Positions 1-8,731 of a stretch of 64,000 nucleotides of DNA are shown here, in pieces. The stretch is from Rhodospirillaceae bacterium. GTDB lineage: Bacteria; Pseudomonadota; Alphaproteobacteria; Rhodospirillales; Rhodospirillaceae. The number at the start of each line of letters is the position of its first letter. The first letter of the stretch is position 1. The notes under the pieces are model-generated. The model searched no databases and had not been told where the DNA came from. It saw nothing but the letters and a program-made list of their open reading frames with translations. The stretch covers positions 1 through 64,000 of the forward strand of contig CANJRD010000016.1 of the NCBI GenBank assembly GCA_947476695.1, read 5' to 3'. The position numbers and the translations under genes are program-made.

Positions 1-148
1 TGCCGACCTTGTAGCCCGAGAAGTTCGAAATCGTCGCGCCGGTCGCGCCCGTCGAGGTCTGGATCGAAGCGGCAGAGACCGTTCCGCTCACAAGAGCGGT
101 CGTCGCGAGCAGCGTGCTGCCTGCGAGGAAAGTGGAGTACTTATTCAT
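1..148 (-). CDS. Secreted protein, N-terminal fragment (runs off left edge)
   Basis: Only the first 49 codons are in the window. They begin at an ATG (complement of 146-148) that has an AAGGGG ribosome binding site about 10 bases upstream (complement of 159-164). The product starts MNKYSTFLAGSTLLATTALV and continues to an AxA-like signal peptidase I site (VSA before ASIQ), so it has a Sec signal peptide. After the predicted cleavage the sequence is rich in Ser, Thr, Gly and Ala, as in surface or extracellular proteins. A well-formed sigma70-type promoter and a leader hairpin lie upstream. It is divergent from the TPR-glycosyltransferase/T2SS block, so it could be a secreted client of that block, but that is inference only. 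No family can be assigned from 49 residues. Confidence 0.75.
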   Translation of the reverse strand, partial: MNKYSTFLAGSTLLATTALVSGTVSAASIQTSTGATGATISNFSGYKVG

Positions 149-178
149 AGATTGGGATCCCCTTTGGTTATAACGAGA

Positions 179-199
179 CACCTGCAGTCCATGCAGGTG
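179..199. promoter_or_regulatory. Perfect 8-bp inverted repeat in the leader of the left-edge gene
   Basis: CACCTGCA (179-186) and TGCAGGTG (192-199) form a perfect dyad around the five-base loop GTCCA. It lies between the predicted transcription start (about 219 on the minus strand) and the start codon at 148. It would therefore be a 5' UTR hairpin, or an operator for a dimeric regulator. Confidence 0.5.
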
Positions 200-225
200 C
201 CAGTCGCGCCCGTCAGCGCTCGCGG

Positions 226-254
226 ATAACACCTCCTTTGCCCTACCTTGTCAA
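226..254 (-). promoter_or_regulatory. Sigma70-type promoter for the left-edge secreted gene
   Basis: On the minus strand there is a perfect -35 box TTGACA (complement of 249-254), a 17-base spacer and a -10 box TGTTAT (complement of 226-231, four of six matches to TATAAT). Transcription would start near 219 and give a leader of about 70 bases containing the 179-199 hairpin. This is one of the two best promoter matches I found in the window. Confidence 0.65.
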
Positions 255-478
255 GCAAAGACGTGGCCCTTCCCGGTGCCAAAAAGCACCTGAAATTATG
301 GATTTGTTTAGGTTTATGGGTGCCGGCGCGGCTTAACAGGCTTCGGCAGCCTGAGGTGCTAACAAGCGTTGGCGAGCGCCTGCATATGGGCTCGGATGAG
401 TTTATAGGTTTTGACCGGAGCGACCTCGCCTTGCAGTCTAGAAAAAGGGCGACGATTGCGGCGGATTTGATAAAATCT

Positions 479-507
479 TTGATTTTCAGATACTTGATCT
501 GCATATT
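479..507 (+). promoter_or_regulatory. Possible promoter for the first TPR-glycosyltransferase gene
   Basis: TTGATT (479-484), a 17-base spacer and CATATT (502-507) each match the sigma70 consensus at four of six positions. Transcription would start about 10 bases before the GTG start at 525. The local sequence is AT-rich compared with its surroundings. The match is weak and should be treated as a candidate only. Confidence 0.3.
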
Positions 508-524
508 CGAGCCGAGGTCAGCCA

Positions 525-2318
525 GTGTCACAACCTAAGGAAAAGTTAGCGGCAGCAATACAACTTCATAAGCTGGGGGAGTTTGCCGCAGCGGCCGGGA
601 TTTACCGGGACATCCTCATAAGCCATCCGGCTCAGCCGGACGCCCTCCATCTCTTGGGTCTAACGCAACACCAACGAGGCGAGCACGCCGCAGCCGTTGC
701 GACGATTTCCGAAGCGATTGCCGTCCATCCCCGTGAAAGTGGCTTCTATGCCAACCGTGGCGAGGCTTTGCGCGCACTTGGACAATTCGCTGCGGCCGAG
801 GCCGACTTTCGCCATGCACTCAAACTCGCGCCCAGCGCGGCGGCGCAGAGCAACCTTGGTCTTGTCCTGAGGGCCCAGGAGCAATTCACGCAGGCGCAAG
901 CGGCTTTTGCGCAGGCGATTGCGATAAAGCCCGCGTTCCCCGAGGCGCATAACAACTTGGCTCTGTTGCTCCAGGATATGGGCGACATCGAGGGCGCGAT
1001 CCGCGCTTTCGAACATGCGGTCGCTCTCCGCGAAGGCTTCTGGGAGGCGAACAATAACCTCGGTGCCGCTCTGCGCCTTGCCGGACGCAAAGACGAAGCC
1101 TTGGCCGCTTTCGAGGCCGGCCTGGCGGCAAACCCGCCGCCGCGCAACAGAGCCGATCTCATGCACCACATCGCGGAGATCGTCTCGGAAAACGGTGATC
1201 ATCGGCGTGCGGCGGACATTCTTGAGCAAGCGATCACGCTCGATCCCGAAAGTTCGCTCGCTTTCAATAATCTCGCGGCCAACCAAATGCGCCTCGACGC
1301 GATCGAGGCGGCAATCGCCAACGGGCGGCGTGCGATCGAACTTCACCCCGACAATGCGGATGCGCATCGCAATCTCGGCATCAATCTCCTTCTGCTGCAG
1401 CGCTTCGAGGAGGGGTGGCGTGAGTATGCTTGGCGCCGGAAGTGCCGCGATTTCATGCAGCAAAGCCGGCCATTTGTGCAGCCTTATTGGACTGGGGAGG
1501 GGCTCGCGGGATTGCCTTTGCTTGTGTTCGGCGAGCAAGGGGTTGGCGATGAGATCTTCTATGCGGCGATGGTTCCCGATCTGCTTCAGGAAGGCATGTC
1601 GGCCATTATCGAAGTTGATCCCAGGCTCGTCCCCCTGTTCGCGCGATCATTCCCGGCGGCGCGTGTTGTCGCGCGCAGCGTGCCACCTGCAGCGATCACT
1701 GGGGAAGCTGCAGCGCAAATTGCGATCGGCGATCTTGGCTCAAGGTATCGCAACGGCATCGCGCAGTTTGCGCTGCAGCCGGGCTACCTTGTGGCGGATG
1801 CGGAGCGATCGGCGCGGGTGCGGCGGGAACTCGGCGTGCCTGACGGGCATCGGCTGGTCGGCATTTCGTGGTCCAGCAGCAAGGACGGGATCGGTCGCGC
1901 GAAGTCCGCGCCGCTTTCGTTGTGGGGGGCGATCTTGCGAACGCCATCAATGTTCTTCGTTGACCTCCAATACGGCGATACGGCGGCGGAGCGAACTGCC
2001 GTCGCGGATGCTCTGGGCGTAAGCGTTCACAAGCCCGACCATCTCGACCCTTTCCACGATATCGACGGGCTGGCCGCCGTCATCTCGGCTTGCGATCTCG
2101 TGGTCACCGTGTCGAATACCACCGCCCATCTGGCTGGGGCGCTTGGGAAGCCCACCTGGGTCCTGCTCGGCGCCCATGCCGGCCGGTTCTGGTATTGGGG
2201 TCGGGCATCGACCCACACGCCCTGGTATCCGTCGGTCGTGCTATTTCGCCAGACTCATGATGGCGCCTGGGATGAGGTCATTGCGGCCGTGGCGTCGCGT
2301 TTGCGGGAGCAGGCTTAA
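525..2318 (+). CDS. TPR protein with C-terminal GT-B glycosyltransferase domain (copy A)
   Basis: 597 residues with a GTG start. Residues 1-300 are about eight tetratricopeptide repeats with the usual Gly/Ala/Pro spacing (for example AHNNLALLLQDMGDIEGAI), then a GWREYAWR linker. The C-terminal domain of about 290 residues carries the hallmarks shared by all ten such domains in this window: GEQGVGDEI near residue 336, a VGISW strand, VDLQYGDT, and VSNTTAHLAGALG near residue 527, then WYPS and LFRQ. This layout belongs to TPR proteins whose C-terminus resembles heptosyltransferase-like GT-B folds. Family knowledge (FlmG of Caulobacter) suggests that the TPR part binds a protein acceptor and the C-terminal part adds sugar. 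There is no signal peptide, so it is cytoplasmic. It sits directly before the T2SS genes. Donor and acceptor are unknown. Confidence 0.85.
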   Translation: MSQPKEKLAAAIQLHKLGEFAAAAGIYRDILISHPAQPDALHLLGLTQHQRGEHAAAVATISEAIAVHPRESGFYANRGEALRALGQFAAAEADFRHALKLAPSAAAQSNLGLVLRAQEQFTQAQAAFAQAIAIKPAFPEAHNNLALLLQDMGDIEGAIRAFEHAVALREGFWEANNNLGAALRLAGRKDEALAAFEAGLAANPPPRNRADLMHHIAEIVSENGDHRRAADILEQAITLDPESSLAFNNLAANQMRLDAIEAAIANGRRAIELHPDNADAHRNLGINLLLLQRFEEGWREYAWRRKCRDFMQQSRPFVQPYWTGEGLAGLPLLVFGEQGVGDEIFYAAMVPDLLQEGMSAIIEVDPRLVPLFARSFPAARVVARSVPPAAITGEAAAQIAIGDLGSRYRNGIAQFALQPGYLVADAERSARVRRELGVPDGHRLVGISWSSSKDGIGRAKSAPLSLWGAILRTPSMFFVDLQYGDTAAERTAVADALGVSVHKPDHLDPFHDIDGLAAVISACDLVVTVSNTTAHLAGALGKPTWVLLGAHAGRFWYWGRASTHTPWYPSVVLFRQTHDGAWDEVIAAVASRLREQA

Positions 2319-2459
2319 GGGCCCGCCGTTACACGGTTTTCACTATGTCGACCGGAGCGCGCCCCCTTAGAGTGCGCCGGCAATGACCCGCGCGGCAACA
2401 CGTGCTCATATCGTGGTTTCCGTGTCGCGGGACCAGAAGGAAGATCAAGGCTCACCACG

Positions 2460-3557
2460 ATGACAAACGCCATGCGTTCGTCTTCCGGCTTTATCCTGCC
2501 CCTAACGCTGTGGATCGTCGCGATCATGGGTTTGGTCGTGGCGACCATGAACATGTGGGTGCAGACGGCTGTCGCGAATGCACGCAGCCTGCGGGAGAAA
2601 ACGGACTCGCAGTTGGCTATGTCCGATATCCGCAACGAGTTGATATATGCGCTTGCCGCGCGGCCAAAATCTTCGCGAGGGCTGGAAGTCGGCACCGGAT
2701 TGCCGGTGCTCAATAACTCGGACTTTATGGCGGCGCTGTCGACGACCATCGTCTCCAGCCGGTCGATTGCCCTCGATCATCGACCCTACGTCACGCAATC
2801 CCATCCCGACTATGTCATCCAGATCCAGGACGGACGCGGGCTGTTCCAGATGAACTTCAACAATCAAGTCTCGCTGCGGCGCTTTCTCAGCGCCATGAAG
2901 TTTCCCGAGGCCGAACGCAATCGCCTGACCGATACGCTTCTCGATTATACCGATGAAGATAACTACACCCGTTTGGCCGGAGCTGAAGCGATCGACTATC
3001 AAAGGCTGGGACTGCCTCCGCCGGCCAACGAGTCATTGCTCACGCCTTATGAGGCGAAGCGCGTGATGGCCTGGTCCGAAGAAAAGCTTTTGTGGGAAGC
3101 CGACATGCGGTCCCCGCTGCTCACGACCTGCGAAATCGCAGGGTTCAATCCGAATACCGCGCCGGTACCGGTTTTGATGGCGCAGATGCCGCGGTTGTCG
3201 GCCGACGCGATTGCGCGTCTGATCGAGGCCCGCAGGACAAAGACGTTCGCCAATCAAGCACAGCTCACGCAGGCTGCGGGAGAACTGGTGTATGACGAAG
3301 CCTTCTTCTACAGCTTCGTTCCGAGCGAATGCCTTATCGTGGATCTACTCAATACTAAGTCCGGGGAACACAACAGGTTCTCCCTCACGCTCCGCCCGCT
3401 CGGGAAGGGCCAACCATGGCGCTACGACTATGAACTCAGAATCCCTGCGCAGTACGCTCTTCGCGCTGACCAAATCGATGGAACAGCGTTTTTCCCAGCC
3501 CCAGAAAGTCTACATACAGGCGCTGACGAACAGCCGCTGCTTAACGCCGGGCGGTAA
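2460..3557 (+). CDS. gspK: Type II secretion minor pseudopilin GspK
   Basis: 365 residues. The N-terminus has a short basic leader, then SSG/FILPLTLWIVAIMGL, which is a prepilin peptidase site (cleavage after Gly) followed by the hydrophobic pseudopilin helix. The position normally held by Glu5 is not acidic, which is characteristic of GspK, the tip pseudopilin. Residues about 215-290 contain the helix-hairpin-helix-like segment GFNPNTAPVPVLMAQMPRLS typical of the GspK domain. It should cap the periplasmic pseudopilus and be processed by the prepilin peptidase at 32790-33305. It begins the GspK-L-M-C-D run. The usual gspG-H-I-J genes do not precede it; the gene before it is a TPR-glycosyltransferase. 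The ribosome binding site is not strong. Confidence 0.85.
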   Translation: MTNAMRSSSGFILPLTLWIVAIMGLVVATMNMWVQTAVANARSLREKTDSQLAMSDIRNELIYALAARPKSSRGLEVGTGLPVLNNSDFMAALSTTIVSSRSIALDHRPYVTQSHPDYVIQIQDGRGLFQMNFNNQVSLRRFLSAMKFPEAERNRLTDTLLDYTDEDNYTRLAGAEAIDYQRLGLPPPANESLLTPYEAKRVMAWSEEKLLWEADMRSPLLTTCEIAGFNPNTAPVPVLMAQMPRLSADAIARLIEARRTKTFANQAQLTQAAGELVYDEAFFYSFVPSECLIVDLLNTKSGEHNRFSLTLRPLGKGQPWRYDYELRIPAQYALRADQIDGTAFFPAPESLHTGADEQPLLNAGR

Positions 3558-4554
3558 GAGGGTTCTTTGGGTCGTCGGGCGTGGTTTGCTGAAGCACGAG
3601 GTCTTCAAGGTCGCGGCTGATCTTTCGCAAGCAAAGCGCCGGTCGGCGCTCGAACTTCAAATACGTCGTTGGTTGCCGTTCAAGAATTCGCGCTATGCCG
3701 TGCAGTGGGTCGGGAATCGCGCGAGTGTTTTCGCCTGGGACTCGGAACGTGTCCGCGCCGCGATCGAGGGGGAATCTCTCGATCCTATCCGGGCCAAGAT
3801 TGTGCCGGAGCCATTCATGAGGACTGCGGGCCAGAACGGAATCCGACTTGTCGCCGTGAGCGATGGTTATGAAGCCCAGATATGGGACGAAGGCTTACTC
3901 GCCGCAAGCCGTTGGTGGCCTGCGATGCCCACGTTGACGGATTGGGCGATGATGCTGCGTCTTGCGCGCGCCACCGGCGCCGGCCAAGCGGTCAAATTGC
4001 CAGCGCCTGTAGAGGCCCCGATTCTGTCGGAGTCCTGGGCGCTGCGTCGCGATGTGTTCGAGGATACGTTGAGTTTGCTGGAAGTGCCGCGGTATCGGAT
4101 CGCTGCGGCGATTGCTGTTGGCGCGCTGCCGCTATTTCTCGGAACGCAATGGGTCACGACGGCGACGGCGAATGCGACCCTGACGAACGCGCGCGCACGT
4201 GTGCTGCAAGCGAGCGACGGTGTGCGCCGTGAACGTCAGGCGGCGTTGGCGAACCTCGATGAGATTGACGACTTGCTGGCGCTTGAACCTTATCCCTCGC
4301 AGTTTGCTGTCATGACGCGCGCCGCGCAACTCATCCAACCTGTTCAGGGAAAGGTCGTCGACTGGTCGTTTGATGGCGGCGCCGTTGAATTCTCGGTCCA
4401 GGGCGCGGGGCCTGGCGAAATGGATGCGACGTTCGTGATCGAATCGTTCGAGAAGGATGATTTGTTCGAGAGCGTCAGCGCAAAAACGTTATCTCAGCCC
4501 ACGTCGGTGTTGCGTGTGCACGCAAGCATCAGTCGACTTCCGGGGCGCGGCTAA
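3430..4554 (+). CDS. gspL: GspL-like inner-membrane T2SS assembly protein
   Basis: 374 residues from the ATG at 3430. The frame is open further upstream to 3292, and a second ATG lies at 3478. The start is uncertain because even 3430 overlaps gspK by 128 bases. The layout is a cytoplasmic domain of about 220 residues, one transmembrane helix (about 221-240, IAAAIAVGALPLFLGTQW), then a periplasmic part with a short coiled segment and a ferredoxin-like fold candidate. That is the GspL layout, whose cytoplasmic part recruits the ATPase GspE. Position between gspK and a GspM-like gene supports the call; primary sequence similarity by eye is weak. Confidence 0.7.
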   Translation: MNSESLRSTLFALTKSMEQRFSQPQKVYIQALTNSRCLTPGGKRVLWVVGRGLLKHEVFKVAADLSQAKRRSALELQIRRWLPFKNSRYAVQWVGNRASVFAWDSERVRAAIEGESLDPIRAKIVPEPFMRTAGQNGIRLVAVSDGYEAQIWDEGLLAASRWWPAMPTLTDWAMMLRLARATGAGQAVKLPAPVEAPILSESWALRRDVFEDTLSLLEVPRYRIAAAIAVGALPLFLGTQWVTTATANATLTNARARVLQASDGVRRERQAALANLDEIDDLLALEPYPSQFAVMTRAAQLIQPVQGKVVDWSFDGGAVEFSVQGAGPGEMDATFVIESFEKDDLFESVSAKTLSQPTSVLRVHASISRLPGRG

Positions 4555-5175
4555 ATGGCATCGCCTCTTTTGAAAATGAAGGTCGAGGATGTCGTCCGCG
4601 CGACAATTGCGCGTCTTCGCCTCGACGCGGCGGCGGTCGAGCACAGTCGTTGGCTGATTCTGGGTGTCGGCGCTCTTGCATGGGTAATGCTGAACGCCTA
4701 CCTCGCGGCGAACGTTTTCGCCGCCCATCGCGGTCACCGCGACTTGCAGGCCGAGATGACGCGTCTCACCAGTCTCATCGGCGACACGTCTTGGCAGGGC
4801 CATCTTCAGCAAAGCGATGCGCTTAAGCTGCAGTTGAATGAGCGTCTATGGAGCGCTGCGACCCCTGGTCTTGCCGAGGCCGGATTTGAACGGTGGATAA
4901 GAGAGCACGTCGCCAAGCAGGGGCTTGAAACGCCGCAGATTCAAATCACGCGCGCGCCAGCATCGATACAGGCGGGCGGCACGACGCGCACGTTGGCAGG
5001 CTTGCAAAGAATGACTGCTAAAGTCACCACGTCGTTCAACGCCGCGGGGTTGGCGGGACTTGCTGCGGACATGGTAGAGAGCGACAAGACAATTCTTGTC
5101 GACCAGTTGATTGTCAGAACGCAGCGTAATTCCCGCATGGAACTCAATCTCTCGACCTTCGCGCGTCTGGAATAG
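4555..5175 (+). CDS. gspM: GspM-like inner-membrane T2SS protein
   Basis: 206 residues. The ATG follows the previous stop codon with no spacer. A short cytoplasmic N-terminus leads to one transmembrane helix at about residues 32-57 (WLILGVGALAWVMLNAYLAA), a coiled stretch (HRDLQAEMTRL) and a periplasmic domain of about 130 residues. GspM proteins are small bitopic partners of GspL with this topology, and the gene order K-L-M fits. No catalytic motif is expected. The assignment rests mainly on topology and order. Confidence 0.65.
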   Translation: MASPLLKMKVEDVVRATIARLRLDAAAVEHSRWLILGVGALAWVMLNAYLAANVFAAHRGHRDLQAEMTRLTSLIGDTSWQGHLQQSDALKLQLNERLWSAATPGLAEAGFERWIREHVAKQGLETPQIQITRAPASIQAGGTTRTLAGLQRMTAKVTTSFNAAGLAGLAADMVESDKTILVDQLIVRTQRNSRMELNLSTFARLE

Positions 5176-5193
5176 ATCGGTGCGAGCAGACCA

Positions 5194-5676
5194 ATGAACA
5201 AGTTTCAGAAATTCAGGGAATATGCGCCACACATCGGCGTTGTTGCCGCCATTCTAATAGGGGCCGTCTTGTTCGGTTTGCGGGAGGGCGCGCCCAAAGA
5301 CGACGGCAAGGCCGGCGCCGACCGATGGAGCCTGCCGCCCGTGCCCGCTCATATCGCCGTTCCGCCAACCGATATCGCATCCGTCGCCGCGCTCTTCTAC
5401 GACGATGGCGCTGGCAAGCCTAAAGCGGCGAAAGCAAACGCAGCCGATCAGAAGTGGCAGTTCGTGGGAACCGCGCGTACAGGCAACAGCATCACGGCGA
5501 TCGTGGTTTTGCCAAAGCGGACAGGCGTGCTTCGTTTATCGCAAGGCTCACAGCTGCCCGGCGGTGAACAAATTGTCGCCGTTGATAATGGCTTGATGCG
5601 TTATACCGATGAAAACGGACAGCACGAACTGCGCGCGTTCATGCCGCCACCGTCTCCTAGCAAGGAAGAAAAGTAG
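5194..5676 (+). CDS. gspC: GspC-like T2SS inner-membrane clamp protein
   Basis: 160 residues. One N-terminal transmembrane helix (about 14-29, IGVVAAILIGAVLFGL) is followed by a Pro/Ala-rich linker and a periplasmic beta-rich domain of about 80 residues (WQFVGTARTGNSITAIVVL, then a GVLRLSQGSQLPGG turn). This resembles the homology region of GspC or the related PilP fold, which contacts the N0 domain of the secretin. It ends two bases before the secretin gene, which supports the pairing. It is shorter than typical GspC and has no obvious C-terminal PDZ domain. Confidence 0.65.
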   Translation: MNKFQKFREYAPHIGVVAAILIGAVLFGLREGAPKDDGKAGADRWSLPPVPAHIAVPPTDIASVAALFYDDGAGKPKAAKANAADQKWQFVGTARTGNSITAIVVLPKRTGVLRLSQGSQLPGGEQIVAVDNGLMRYTDENGQHELRAFMPPPSPSKEEK

Positions 5677-5678
5677 CT

Positions 5679-7832
5679 ATGCAGCTTGGAATGCGTTTGC
5701 GGTGTTTGCCCCGCCCTCAAGTATCGCTTTTCGTCGCGGTGTGTCTTTTTGCCATCGGAGGCTGCAGTTACAACGCGGGCGATATCAATATTCCCCGACC
5801 GCTGGCCAAGCCTGCCAGTAAGTCGAACGATGTTACGCTTTTGGCGGGCCAGGTGAATCCGTCCGAGCGGCAGACAGGCACCGAGGTTACCCCTGCGCCA
5901 TCCCCGCCGCTGGGCAACACGGTCTCCCAGCCGCTGACGTCTCAGGCGATGCCTCATCTTACCGGTGAGAACGTCAGCGTGAATTTCGACGGCATCAATG
6001 TTGGCGCATTTATCAATACGGTATTCGGGGAGTTGCTGAAGGTCTCGTTCGAGATCAGTCCGCAGGTCGTGCAAAAAGACGTGATGGTCCATCTTCGGAC
6101 GGCTGAACCGATGACGCCCGATGCTTTCCTCCGGCTCGTGGTCGAGGTCTTGCGCAACTACAATATCGGCGTCGTCTATCAAAACAGTGTCTTTCGCGTC
6201 ATTGAATCGGCGAGCGTGAAGCAGGACGTGCCGCGCATCATCCGTGCGCGTTCAGTCCCTAACCTGCCGGACGACATGCGGCCGACGTTCCTGTTTGTGC
6301 AGCTTCACAACGTGTCGTCGGGTTTCATGCTTCCGTGGCTTGGCATGGCGTTCAAGGATCGCCTGCAGTTCCAGGGCGTAAATGATCTGAACGGTGTTCT
6401 GATCATCGGCATGGCTGAAGACGTCCGCGCGGCGATTGGCGCCATCGAGGTTCTGGATCAGCCGGGTATGGCTGGCAGCCGCAGCACGAAAATAATGCCC
6501 GCCTATTGGAGCGCGCAGAAGCTCGTCGAACAGCTTGCCCTTGTTCTGAAGGCGGAAGGTTATGCTGTAGGTGTCGGTGCTGAAGGCGGCGCCTCGATCA
6601 AGTTGGTGCCGATCCCCGCGCTTAACTACATCATCGTCTTCTCGCCTGACGAAAAGTCGACTCAGCATATTCTCGAATGGGTGTCGCAGCTTGATCAGCC
6701 GGGGCAAACCGTCAACGCCAAGCAAACGTATTATTACCCGGTCCAAAACACGTCCGCGAAGCTGTTGGCGGAGACCTTGAGCCGCGTCATGGGCGGCGGA
6801 GACTCCGGCGGCTCGACTGCGGCCCCTATGGCCTCCCAAACGAACATGGCCGGCGCGAATGCGCCCGGCGCGTTGCCGAGCTTCGGCCAGCCGGCCGGCA
6901 ACAATGTGGTGGCTCCGCCGCTTTTGTTCGCGGGGACCCGCCAGATCGCGGTGGATGCCTCGCATAACGCCATTATCTTCACCGGCACGGCAGAGGAATT
7001 CTCGCAATTTCGCGCCCTGGCGCAGCAGATGGATCGTGCGCCGTTTGAAGTATTGATCGAAGCCACGATCGCGGAAGTGACGCTGACGGAAGGCGAGAAT
7101 ATTGGCGTCACGTTGAACTATGACGACAACAACGCGCTGATTCCCATTACCTCCGCTGTCAGGTCTGACGAAGGGCTTCTCGTCAACCTTGTTCGCGACC
7201 GCGGACGCTTCATCGCGAACCTCACGGCTGCCGCGAACATGAACAAAGTCAGCATCCTTTCCAGTCCCCGTGTTGTTGCCAGCAGCGGACAGAAAGCGCA
7301 GATCAAAGTCGGTACCGACGTTCCGATTCTAACCACACAACAGCAGTCCCCGGGTACCCAGGTCGGCGGAACAAGCACGATTTTGCAGGATGTTCAGTAT
7401 CGCAGTACGGGCGTGCTGCTCACGATCGACCCGACCGTCAATTCGAATCGCCGCGTCGAATTGGTCGTCGCGCAGGAGGTCAGTGAGGCGCAGGCCAACA
7501 AAATCTCCGATGTCGGCAGTCCCGCCATTTTCACCCGCAGCATTCAGACCACCCTCTCGTTGAGAGACGGCGAAACGGTTCTCCTCGGTGGCTTGATTTC
7601 CGAAAACTACAGCCGCGGCAACACCGGCGTTCCCTATCTCAAGGATATTCCGGTCCTCGGCAACTTGTTCAAAAACAGTTCGCGAGGCCGCACGCGGATC
7701 GAACTGGTGGTTCTTTTGACGCCCTACATCATCGACGGCCCGGATGCCTCGAATGCGGTACGCGATGCATTCGTCCAGGAGTTGACGCAATTGCCCCCAA
7801 TCCCCATGGCCAACGGCGTCGGCGCCCCATGA
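5679..7832 (+). CDS. gspD: Type II secretion secretin GspD (lipoprotein)
   Basis: 717 residues. A signal sequence ends in a lipobox (AIGGC, Cys29), so this secretin carries its own lipid anchor. Residues about 95-170 are the N0 domain (VSVNFDGINVGAFINTVFGE), followed by N1-N3 domains. A Gly/Ser/Ala/Pro-rich insert lies around residue 370-405. The secretin core covers about 450-690, with ILSSPRVVASSGQKAQIKVG and the signature VPYLKDIPVLGNLFKNS, ending in a LVVLLTPYII strand. It forms the outer-membrane channel of the T2SS. Two bases separate it from gspC. Confidence 0.95.
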   Translation: MQLGMRLRCLPRPQVSLFVAVCLFAIGGCSYNAGDINIPRPLAKPASKSNDVTLLAGQVNPSERQTGTEVTPAPSPPLGNTVSQPLTSQAMPHLTGENVSVNFDGINVGAFINTVFGELLKVSFEISPQVVQKDVMVHLRTAEPMTPDAFLRLVVEVLRNYNIGVVYQNSVFRVIESASVKQDVPRIIRARSVPNLPDDMRPTFLFVQLHNVSSGFMLPWLGMAFKDRLQFQGVNDLNGVLIIGMAEDVRAAIGAIEVLDQPGMAGSRSTKIMPAYWSAQKLVEQLALVLKAEGYAVGVGAEGGASIKLVPIPALNYIIVFSPDEKSTQHILEWVSQLDQPGQTVNAKQTYYYPVQNTSAKLLAETLSRVMGGGDSGGSTAAPMASQTNMAGANAPGALPSFGQPAGNNVVAPPLLFAGTRQIAVDASHNAIIFTGTAEEFSQFRALAQQMDRAPFEVLIEATIAEVTLTEGENIGVTLNYDDNNALIPITSAVRSDEGLLVNLVRDRGRFIANLTAAANMNKVSILSSPRVVASSGQKAQIKVGTDVPILTTQQQSPGTQVGGTSTILQDVQYRSTGVLLTIDPTVNSNRRVELVVAQEVSEAQANKISDVGSPAIFTRSIQTTLSLRDGETVLLGGLISENYSRGNTGVPYLKDIPVLGNLFKNSSRGRTRIELVVLLTPYIIDGPDASNAVRDAFVQELTQLPPIPMANGVGAP

Positions 7833-8692
7833 TCCCAACCTCTTCATACGGAAACGTCATGACTGTTTTTCGCCGTCTTGCGTCGATCCTGACGCTGGCT
7901 CTCTATGTGGCCGGCTCGCCGGGCGCCGTCTTCGCGGCCGACAATTCGGCGGCGGAATTCAAGAAACTTGCTGAACTGGATTTCGCGGGTGTTCAGAAAC
8001 GCGCGGATGCCGGTCAGGAAAACGCGAAACTGGAACTGGCGACCCGCTACGTCGCCGGCAAAGACGTCGCGAAGGATGATCGCAAGGCTATCGAAATCAT
8101 CACCGCCCTGGCGGATAGGAACGCGCAGGCGACGTACCTGATGGGTTCGGCCTATGCGAACGGTGTCGGTGTCGAAAAAAGCGATGCGAAGGCCGTCGAG
8201 TGGTTCCGGCGGTCCGCGGAAAAGGGCAACGTCAACGGCCAGTATTGGCTCGGCAACATGATGGCGATCGGCCGTGCCGGCGGCCCCGCCGACGCGAAAG
8301 CGGCGAAGCCTTGGTTCGAGAAGGCGGCGCAGCAGGGCGATCCCGGAAGCCAGTATGCGCTTGCGCTCATCTTCGGCAACGGCCTGGCGGGCGATCCGCC
8401 GAGTTGGGAGAAGGCGGTTCCCTTGCTCAAGAAGGCTGCCGAAAAACGTGAGTCCGCGGCGGCGATGGTGCTGGGCATGCTCTATACGAATGGAACCGGC
8501 GTGAAGAAGAACCCCGATGAGGCGGCGAAGTGGTTTCGGCATTCCATCTCCATCGATCGCAATGCCCAGTCGCAGGTCAATCTGACCCGGTTGATAACCG
8601 ATGGTTTGGTCAAGCGCCTGCCCGGTGATCCGCTCCTTGACCTCAGCCCGGAAGCTCTTGGCATCAGCGCCGATGTCTCGGCGAAAAATTGA
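7829..8692 (+). CDS. Secreted Sel1-repeat protein
   Basis: 287 residues from an ATG that overlaps the gspD stop codon (ATGA). The ATG at 7859 (MTVFRRLASILTLAL) gives a cleaner signal peptide and may be the true start. After an AxA site (VFAADN) there are four to five Sel1-like repeats, each an AxxLGxxYxxGxGVxxDxxKAxxWFxxAA pattern, for example AYANGVGVEKSDAKAVEWF. Sel1 proteins are periplasmic or surface scaffolds. Tight coupling to gspD suggests a helper role in secretion or secretin assembly. That role is inference. Confidence 0.8.
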   Translation: MIPTSSYGNVMTVFRRLASILTLALYVAGSPGAVFAADNSAAEFKKLAELDFAGVQKRADAGQENAKLELATRYVAGKDVAKDDRKAIEIITALADRNAQATYLMGSAYANGVGVEKSDAKAVEWFRRSAEKGNVNGQYWLGNMMAIGRAGGPADAKAAKPWFEKAAQQGDPGSQYALALIFGNGLAGDPPSWEKAVPLLKKAAEKRESAAAMVLGMLYTNGTGVKKNPDEAAKWFRHSISIDRNAQSQVNLTRLITDGLVKRLPGDPLLDLSPEALGISADVSAKN

Positions 8693-8731
8693 GATTGATC
8701 CATGTATGCGCATTCAAGCGGAGAGAAGTCG

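Larger units (their letters stand above)
149..524. other. Divergent intergenic region
   Basis: This 376-base gap separates the leftward secreted gene from the rightward TPR-glycosyltransferase gene. It holds the promoter at 226-254, the dyad at 179-199, a weak GGTGC/GCACC dyad at 275-290, and a possible rightward promoter near 479-507. Open frames on both strands across it lack a ribosome binding site and have no recognisable protein character, so I do not call a gene. Confidence 0.6.

Noticed and set aside
145-531. Leftward frame across the intergenic region at the left edge
   Set aside because: It covers the promoter and leader hairpin of the real gene starting at 148 and has no ribosome binding site.
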